Below, in pieces: positions 56,723 through 64,000 of a DNA stretch of 64,000 bases. Each line of letters begins with the position of its first letter. The first letter of the stretch is position 1. Position numbers and translations under genes: made by a program. The notes under the pieces are model-generated. The model did not search any database, was not told the origin of the DNA, and saw only the letters and a program-made list of their open reading frames with translations. Origin of the DNA: Triticum aestivum (Eukaryota; Streptophyta; Magnoliopsida; Poales; Poaceae); assembly GCF_018294505.1 (NCBI RefSeq), contig NC_057801.1, positions 435,342,201 through 435,406,200 of the forward strand, given 5' to 3'.

Positions 56723-59700
56723 TATGGGGACCCCGACTCATAAGTCGAGATCACCGAATGCACGTGTACAGTGATCCCAGAGATCATTGCTCACTGAACA
56801 CACAGAAGCTGAATAACAAGATTCTTACATCCATACATACCGTCTTACAAAAATTATGAACATTATGGTCAAGTCTTACATAGATAAGGCCTCAAGGGCT
56901 GAACATCAAGCGAAACATAAGCAGCGGAAATCTTTGTCGATAAGTAGAACCCATGCCATCTGCCTTAACCCTACAGGCATTCTGACTGGGAAGTGTCCTA
57001 GTTCACATGTTCGTCTCCAAATAACTCTTCTTCGAACTCCTGCTCTTCCATGTCTGGTCAATTAAATAACTAGTGGCAAGCCAATGAGTACTTTGAATGT
57101 ACTCGCAAGCAACCCATGTTTTGGTTCAAGGTACAACAATGCATGATATACGTAAACTTTTGCAAAAAGCTAGTTTTGAGTGCTATGACAAGTTCAGCAA
57201 CATGTAAGACATGCATCATGAGAGTTTCAAGTAACCATGAGAACACGTTACAGATATCAACATAAATAGAGTTGGAAACAATCCAACTTATTCATAATGT
57301 CAAGTCCTTGGATGTGACCTCGGTAGTTCTCACCACTTATCCATTCACACTCACCCGGCTTTGTAAACATGTGGACGTAGCCCAAGAGCGGTTACCCAAC
57401 TATCCTTGACCGTGGACATGGCTATTCGAATAGTTTTACACTTTGCAGAGGTTGCGCACTTTACCCACAAGATCTGGGAAGCTTTCGTGTCATCCATGAT
57501 CCTGTAGTACCTCAAGTACTCAGGGGAAGCACCTGATCATTACCTTTCCCTAGTTGTGAGAGTCCACTCGATTGGTAATAGCCCCCATGCCAAACATTCT
57601 CACAATCTTTTATCATTGTCCCTGGAGCCTCGCTCCAGAAATATCTCATAACCACGCACGGAAGTACCAACGGTGTGTCTGGTGCCCTGTGAAAACAGTC
57701 ATGGCCGCCTATCCAAGCACGACCCCGTCCCGAGAGTGATCTCGTGTCACCCTCATCACTAGTAATGCGGGCACCAAGCTAGTAATGGACTTAGGTAATC
57801 AATAATGCCCTTTCCCATATAAGGGTAGAGTGGTTGCGCATGTAAGGTTGGAGTAACGGTCGCAACTTAAACCAATCTGCTTTCGAAAACAACACACTCA
57901 CTTGCCTCGGTACACCACTTCGTCATCAAGTGGTTACTTAGCTCAGCATCTCCCCCGGACATTAGTGGCACCCGACGGGTTTTTTGAAAAGTCTTTTAAA
58001 AATACTTTTGCCTTCATCACGATGCATATACCCATCCCATTAGCGTAGCCACTACTTTAGCATCCTATCTACTCCCACCCGCATCACCCTCATAGAAAGG
58101 TAGGGTCATGCACCATGCAAGTATCAACGAGGAAAGTATCGGAGGCAAACCACCAAAGTGGTCACCACCTCATCATGATTCCAATGCAACGGTAGTAAAT
58201 TGCTATATGACATGCATAAAAAGGGGTTCATAGAAATGGTCAAAGGGCTGCTTGCCTTGGTTGGCTTGGTCTTCAAAGTCCTCAAGTTCTTCTCCTTCTT
58301 CTTCTCCAACTACTTCGTCAAATACAAGATCTATTCGTCGCAAAAGAAACAAGGGAAAAATAAGGCAATAGTAAAACAGAAAACCAAGGTGCTCAGAAAA
58401 ATGTCAACATATTTTTGTTAAATACTAGAGTGAAAACAAAGAAGGGGAAAATTCCTAGTTTTGGATTTGCTGTTAAGGAATAGTGGAGAAGGATTTCAGA
58501 GAGGAAAATAAATGCTCAAATTCAAATTTAAATTTGAACAGTACAGAGAAGTGTGGTAGATTTGTATGAAAGTTACATTATTTAACAGGTGGGATTTTTT
58601 ATAAGAATATAGGAGTTGGAATTATTGCCTTTGGGCACTTATTTAATCCTGTGGAATATTTGCAAGTCTTTACAAAAAAGAAAAGGAGAAGGGGCACTGT
58701 GAGACTGGGCCAGAGCAGCCACAGTGCAGCAGGCCCAAAGGGGAAAAGGCCCAGGCAAGCCGAGGCGCGCGCGCGCGCCAGGTTTCAAACCTGATGGCCA
58801 GGCCCGAGCGTCAGCGAGAGAGAGAGGAGCGAGGGGGAGGAGAGGATTATAGGCGGGGGCCCCCCTGTCATCTCTAACCTTGTGACCAGAGGGCCGGCGA
58901 GCTCACCAGCGACGATGCAGGGCACGACGAGGTCGGGCGAGGGCACGGCTGGGCTCAGTGTCGAGTCGCCGTTCGAGTGGTGGTGGTTGCCGTCGCCGGA
59001 GTGTCCTGGTTTGCCGGCGACAAGGTCATGCAGCTGAGGAGCTTCGGGTGTCAACGGCTCCGACCGTTTCTGGCTGCAAAAGAAGCAGGGAGGAGAGGGG
59101 AAATGATTAGTTAGCCGAGGGGTTCCAGATCAAGGGAGAGGAGCGGCGGAGAGGGCATGTACTGTGCGAACTCCGGCGAGTCGAAGCAGCGGAGCTCGAG
59201 CTCGATCTCGAGCTCGGGCGGCCCTGGAGACAAACTGGTGGTGCAGGAGGTTGATTAGGAGTGTGGGGGAGCGATAGGGAGTGAGAGAGAGGCTCGGGGT
59301 GGCCTTATATGGGCTGGCTGAGGACCACCGTAGGCGCGGCCTATGGGTGCCCGCGGGATCGGCTCTAGTGGCCGTTAGAGAGGGAAAGGAGGGCTCGGGG
59401 GTGTTCGTGGGGGTGGTCTAGGGTGCCAGGGAGAGAGAGGAGGAGTGGGCGAGCTGCGGGTGGGCCACAGGAGCTGTGCGAGCATTGGCCGAGTGGGGCA
59501 GCGCTCTGGCGCGAGTTGCAGGAGAGAGAGGAGGGTGCGGGAGCAAGTGGGCGGCCAACTGGACTGGAGCGAAAGTCGAGGGGCATCGACTGGTGCGCGG
59601 GGAAGGCTCAAGGTGGTCGGGGGACGCAGCGTCAATGGCCGGGAGCACGCTGACGTGCTCCAGAGCGTGTTTTAGGCCGGCACCCACGGCTTTTCATGCG

Positions 59701-61041
59701 TGCCCGTGCGTCCACCTGTGTCTGGCAGTTGCAGGGGGCATGTGCAAAAGATGGGGAGAGCCTTGGATGCTTTGGAAAGTCAAGGAGGGAGAGAGAGGCT
59801 GAGAGAGAGAGAGAGAGAGAGAGAATGTTGTTGTCCAGAGAATAAAAATGAGGTTCTCCCCCCTTCATCAGTGCTCCTCGGGAAGAAAAGCATATGGGGG
59901 CTAGAGGGGGAACTAGATGAGGTCGTGGGAAAAGTTTCAGCTCATGGAGATTAGTGGAAGGGGGTGAAACAAGCATTTTGAAATTCTGCCAAAAGGTGTT
60001 TGATGTTGGTTTGGGCAAGAAGTTGAATTCCTATGGGCATGAGGCTTGACAGGGTCAAATGGCATGAGGAAATAAGGTGTTTCACCAAGTTTGAGTCCAT
60101 TTGGGCAAAGTTGCCAATGCAACTTTTGTAAATCCTAGAAATCAGAAGAAATGGACTTGCTTAGATCTAGCTAAGCTAAACTCTTATCCTCGGTGCACCA
60201 CTTGGTGTAGTGTCATCATTTGGGCATCTGAGCATGTCCACAAAGTTTGAGGTCAATTGGAAAAAGTTGGCAATGTAAAGTTGTTCAAACTTGAATCTGG
60301 ATAGAGAGGGTTTTGGGGTACTTTTGTGAACCAAAACTATTTTATTGGGATGAAACTTTGCAAGATCGTCACATTAGGCATGTGTGACTTGCCAGAATTT
60401 TCTTGGAATTTTTATAGAATATTTCCTTTGTAAATATTTTCAAAAGTTTGAAATATCTAGGAAGGGTTTTTGAGGGATTTGACCTCTATTTTGAACATGA
60501 CCATGTGTTGAAACTCATATATATGGAAAATATATGTCCACTGAGTTTCCCCAATTTTTTTCAAATATTTTTAAAGCATTAAAACAATTTTAACCTATTA
60601 AAGACCATTTCTGGCCTTAAGAAAAAGCCTTTAAATAAAATAGGAAAATAACTTTTAAAAATATATTTTTGTGTTTTATGGGAGTCCTATATCTAATAGG
60701 AGTCAAACACACTCTTTGAAAGTTTTTTCATACCCAAATCTAGTACTTGTAGTGCAAACCTCAATTCAGGGGTTTTTGGAAAACTAAATTTAGAAAATAC
60801 TTTTTGGCCAAATTATTTCTGTAAGAAAATTCTATATTGTACTATACAAATGACATGATAATTGGGGCAAAAGTTTGGAGCAAGGAAATGAAGTATAGAA
60901 GGTGGAGCTAGAATATGGCTTTCGTGAGCACTTGAAACACACACAAAAATCCAATTCAAATAAAATGCAAAAGTTTTTGCTGGTCCAAATTTTCATGCTT
61001 TATTAATGCAAATGACATGTTACAAAACACTAGGTGTGACA
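56723..61041 (-). repeat. 5' LTR of Gypsy-2
   Basis: 4319 bp. It contains hairpin CTGGAG-CCTCG-CTCCAG (57622-57638), palindrome CTATTCGAATAG (57422-57433), a GC-rich island (58690-59800) with an AG run (59801-59823), and an intact TATA-like ATATAAGG on the minus strand (59310-59303). The 3' LTR TATA is mutated, so only the 5' LTR keeps a plausible promoter core. Short frames here are island or leader sequence. Confidence 0.92.
59303..59310 (-). promoter_or_regulatory. TATA-like box of the Gypsy-2 5' LTR
   Basis: ATATAAGG within CCCATATAAGGCCACC on the minus strand. The 3' LTR reads CCCATTTAAGGCCACC at the same place. Position and context match the TATA of Gypsy-1 in being at the PBS-distal edge of the GC-rich island. 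Confidence 0.5.
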
Positions 61042-61046
61042 GTTTT

Positions 61047-61356
61047 GACGTCCATTTGCTAGATTTAATAATCATAAAATGCGGCAATTGCTAACATGAT
61101 TCGGAGAAACTTAAACATCGCTACGGGTGAGAAAGTCTCATCGTAGTCAACTCCTTGAACTTGTCGAAAACCTTTTGCGACAAGTCGAACTTTATAGACA
61201 GTAACATTACCATCAACGTCAGTCTTCTTCTTTAAGATCCATTTATTTTCTATGGGTCGCTGATCATCAGGAAAATCCACCAAAGTCCACACTTTGTTCT
61301 CATACATGGATTCTATCTCAGATTTCATGGCCTCAAGCCATTTATCGGAATCTGGG
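61047..61356 (-). pseudogene. Copia-3 reverse transcriptase, upstream fragment
   Basis: The minus frame 61385-61065 encodes D-S-D-K-W-L-E-A-M-K-S-E-I-E-S-M, V-W-T-L-V, N-K-W-I-L-K-K-K, K-V-R-L-V-A-K-G-F and V-D-Y-D-E-T-F-S-P-V-A-M, the N-terminal fingers/palm of Copia RT. It joins 37901 across Gypsy-2 and stops at 61356 where the Gypsy-3 LTR begins; the first few residues of the frame (M-R-S-P-I-L-V-G-Y) are Gypsy-3 LTR sequence, not Copia. The remaining gag, protease and integrase of Copia-3 lie beyond Gypsy-3, outside the window. Confidence 0.92.
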
Positions 61357-62724
61357 TGATAACCCACAAGTATAGGGGATCGCAACAGTTTTCGAGGGTA
61401 CAGTATTCAACCCAAATTTATAGATTCGACATAAGGGGAGCCAAAGAATATTTGAAGGTATTAGCAGTTGAGTTGTCAATTCAACCACACTTGGAAATTA
61501 ATTATCTGCAGCAAAGTGATTAGTAGCACAGTAGTATGATAGTTTTGATGATAGCAGTAGTAGTAACGGTAACAGTAACAGTGATAGCATTGATATTGTA
61601 GCAGTAACGATAGCAGTAGCAATAGTAGTAACTTAGCAAGAACAATATAAGATGAATTCGTAGGCATTGGATCGGTGACTCGTTGGATGATATTCATTAT
61701 GAGATAGTTATAACCTAGGGCGATACGACACTAGCTCCAGTTCATAAATATAATGTAGGCATGTATTCCGTAAATAATCATATGTGCTTATGGAAAGAAC
61801 TTGCATGACATCTTTTGTCCTACCCTCCCGTGGCAGCGGGGTCCTGTTGGAAACTAAGGGATATTAAGGCCTCCTTTTAATAGAGAATTGGAACAAAGCA
61901 TTAGCACACGGTGAATACATGAACTCCTCAAAGTACGGTCATCACCGGGAGTGGTCCCGACTATTGTCACTCTGGGGTTGCCAGATCATAACACGTAGTA
62001 GGTGACTATAACTTGCAAGATCGGATCTAGAACATGGATATAATGGTGATAACATAAACGGTTAAGATCTGAAATCATGGCCCCCGGGCCCAAAGTGACA
62101 AGCATTAAGCATCGAAAAGTCATAGCAACATCAATCTCAGAACATAGTGGATACTAGGGATCAGGCCCTTACAAAACTAACTCGATTACATGATGCATCT
62201 CATCCAACTCCTCACCGACCAGCGAGCCTACGAAGTAATTACTCACTTCCTGTGGTGAGCATCATGGAACTGGTGATGGAGATGTGTTTGTGATGACGAA
62301 GATCGAAGATCCCCCTCTCCGGAGCCCCAAACGAACTCCAGATCTGGCCTCCTGATGAAGAACAGGAGATGGGTGGCGGCTCCGTCTCGTGAAATGTGAT
62401 AATTCTTTCTCCCTAATTTTTCTAGAAATATGAGATTTTATAGCGTCGGTTTGAGGGTCAGCGGGACCACCAGGTGGGCAGCCCTGGGGGGTTGTGCCCA
62501 CCCAGGTGCCCCCCTCAGGTACCTCCTGGCTCCAGAAATTCTCTTATTTGGTATAAAAAATCCTCGCAAAGTTTTGTTCCATTCTGTGAACTTTTATTTC
62601 TGCACAAAAAACAACACCATGGTAGTTCTACTAAAAACAGCGTCAGTCCGGGGTTAGTTTCATTCAAATCATGCAAATTAGAGTCCAAAACAAGAGGAAA
62701 AGTAGATACATTAGGGACATATCA
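61357..62724 (-). repeat. 3' LTR of Gypsy-3
   Basis: 1368 bp, TGATAACCCACAAGTATAG to GGGACATATCA on the + strand (minus start TGATATGTCCC). The purine tract complement CTCCCCCAAGCTT follows directly (62726-62738), which shows the element is on the minus strand and that this is its 3' LTR. The five bases before it are CTGGG; the partner duplication is outside the window. TATAAAAT at 62442-62435 (minus) is a good promoter core. AGT/AAC-type trinucleotide runs at 61540-61630 are an internal microsatellite. The family is abundant in wheat, but I do not name it with confidence. Confidence 0.88.
62435..62442 (-). promoter_or_regulatory. TATA box of the Gypsy-3 3' LTR
   Basis: CTATAAAATC on the minus strand, about 280 bp from the LTR start, followed by AT-rich leader. 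In the 3' LTR it would drive transcription out of the element into Copia-3 sequence. Confidence 0.5.
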
Positions 62725-63375
62725 ACTCCCCCAAGCTTAAACCTTTGCTTGTCCTCAAGCAATTCAGTTGATAAACTGAAAGTGAAAAACAAAAACTTTT
62801 TCAAACTCTTTTGCTCTTGTTTCATAAATAAGCTTAAACAACACCTAGGTTTTCATAAATAAGCTTAACTCATATCAATGACATAAACAACTAGAGAGCA
62901 ATAATGAGATATCTCAAATAGCAACACGTTGTCAGAACAACCATGATATAATATGACAATAATGGTACCTTGCTAGCCCTTTCTGAGACCACGAAACATA
63001 AATACAGAGCACCCCCAAAGTTCAAGCAGCGAATAAACATTGTAATTTGTGGTAGAAAAGATCCAGTCATGATGCACCCAACATTAGCTATACACAATGC
63101 ATCAGCATGACAGCAGTGCTCTCAGGTTCTGGCGCTTATTTGAGAAGGTGATGACACAACATAAAAGTAAATAGAAAGTCCCTTCGCAGAGGGAAGCAGT
63201 GATTTGCAGAGAAGCCAGAGCTCAAGTTTTGAAAACAGAGGTAAATGATATTTTGAGACATGCACCCTTCTCATTCACTTCATGACATTCAGTTATCAAT
63301 ATCTTTCATGCTAAGCACGCTAGTGGAGGTTCCCAGGCGGAAATGTAAAGGTTATGACTTGCTACCTCTTGAGCA
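62725..63375 (-). mobile_element. Gypsy-3 interior next to the 3' LTR, non-coding
   Basis: Begins with the polypurine tract complement. No coding domain is visible in 650 bp; the sequence holds two copies of CATAAATAAGCTTAA (62824 and 62855). Elements of this type commonly have a long non-coding stretch between pol and the 3' LTR. It is cut by another LTR at about 63376. Confidence 0.65.
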
Positions 63376-64000
63376 TGCGTTGGTTTTCCCTTGAAGAGGA
63401 AAGGGTGATGCAGCAAAGTAGCGTAAGTATTTCCCTCAGTTTTGAGAACCAAGGTATCAATCCAGTAGGAGACGAGACACAAGTCACGTAGTACCTACAC
63501 AAACAATCAAGAACCTGCAACCAACGCGATAAAGGGGTTGTCAATCCCTTCACGACCAATCACAAAAGTGAGATCTGATAGAGATAGTAAAGTAAATATT
63601 TTTGGTATTTTTGTTGTATAGATTGGAAAGTAAAGATTGCAATAAAAGGGAACGGCGATAGAAATTGGCAAGTTGATTCAATATAATGGAAAGGAGACCC
63701 GGGGGCCATAGGTTTCACTAGTGGCTTCTCTCAAGATAGCATGTATTACGGTGGGTGAAAAAATTACTACCAAGCAATTGATAGAAAGCGCATAATTATG
63801 ATGACATCTAAGGCAATGATCATGAACATAGGCATCACGTCTGTGTCAAGTAGACCGAAGCGATTCTGCATCTACTACTATTACTCCACACATCGACCGC
63901 TATTCAGCATGCATCTAGAGTATTAAGTTCATAAGAACAAAGTAACACATTAAGCAAGATAACATGATGTAGAGGGATAAACTCAAGAAATATGATATAA
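63376..64000. mobile_element. Partial LTR of a further retrotransposon, running off the window
   Basis: From TGCGTTGGTTTTCCCTTGAA the sequence changes to a different LTR-like text (AGGGTGATGCAGCAAAGTAG, AGACCCGGGGGCCATAGGTT, ACATGATGTAGAGGGATAAA) that is familiar from abundant Triticeae LTR elements. The five bases before it are GAGCA. The start could lie a few bases to the left. Orientation and class cannot be settled because the element continues past 64000. Confidence 0.5.

Larger units (their letters stand above)
37902..61041 (-). mobile_element. Gypsy-2: long-LTR chromodomain Gypsy element with Angela-2 nested in its 3' LTR
   Basis: Flanked by GTTTT duplications (37897-37901 and 61042-61046) in Copia-3. 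The minus-strand 5' LTR is 61041-56723 (4319 bp, starts TGTCACACC); the PBS region reads TGGTCAGAGCC where the canonical site is TGGTATCAGAGCC; the interior 56722-50897 carries an extra ORF and then gag-pol; a purine tract AAGGGGGTAGGTC abuts the 3' LTR (50896 down to 46620, then 37944-37902). Without Angela-2 the element is about 14.5 kb. The terminal dinucleotides of the 5' LTR are decayed (TATGGGG where the 3' LTR has TGTGGGG). Domain order PR-RT-RH-IN-chromodomain places it among Ty3/Gypsy chromoviruses, Tekay-like by eye. Confidence 0.93.

Overview
This window is a nested stack of transposable elements from a grass of the wheat/barley tribe (Triticeae). The organism call rests on two Copia elements whose LTRs open with TGTTGGAAATATGCCCTAG (the Angela/BARE/WIS signature), a Stowaway MITE with CTCYCTCCGTTCC ends and a TA target duplication, a CACTA element end, and several long-LTR Gypsy elements. 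I see no rRNA, tRNA or CRISPR and no convincing host gene. The species cannot be fixed from this sequence alone.

Layout. (1) 1-10284: probably the inside and right end of a CACTA transposon. It holds a compound TG/AG minisatellite (611-900), GA-rich degenerate tandem repeats (to about 2600), a promoter-like stretch with three E2F-like boxes (3331-3632), and a decayed multi-exon gene on the + strand (best exons 5963-6136, 6338-6814 and 6900-7103, which splice in frame). Further local tandem duplications follow, then a GGCCCA-rich subterminal zone ending in ...TTTTTTTGTAGTG at 10284. (2) 10285-23833: the 5' end (internal leader, PBS and a ~4.3 kb LTR) of a minus-strand non-autonomous Gypsy element, here Gypsy-0. 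A defective Angela-type Copia (Angela-1, 11199-19841) is nested in its LTR. (3) 23834-37901 and 61047-61356: pieces of one minus-strand Copia element (Copia-3), split by later insertions. (4) 23975-35880: Gypsy-1, a complete 11.9 kb non-autonomous minus-strand element with 3.85 kb LTRs, a 4.2 kb non-coding interior and perfect GGGAC target duplications. (5) 37902-61041: Gypsy-2, a minus-strand element with 4.3 kb LTRs, a decayed gag-pol with chromodomain and an extra upstream ORF, flanked by GTTTT. Angela-2 (37945-46619, plus strand, GTACA duplications) is nested in its 3' LTR. (6) 61357-64000: the 3' LTR of Gypsy-3 with part of its interior, then the start of another LTR at about 63376.

Insertion order inferred from nesting: Copia-3 is the oldest host layer. 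Gypsy-0, Gypsy-1, Gypsy-2 and Gypsy-3 landed in it, Angela-1 in Gypsy-0, Angela-2 in Gypsy-2, and another LTR element in Gypsy-3. The CACTA end abuts the Gypsy-0 interior.

Most interesting: a run of four hairpins in the Gypsy-0 LTR sharing a GAGG-NAYCAC-CCTC core but having different, mutually complementary outer stems, with related hairpins in the Gypsy-1 and Gypsy-2 LTRs; two Angela copies sharing the same crippling lesions, which implies a defective lineage moved in trans; a 141-bp leader duplication next to the PBS in both non-autonomous Gypsy copies; and an extra ORF upstream of gag in Gypsy-2.
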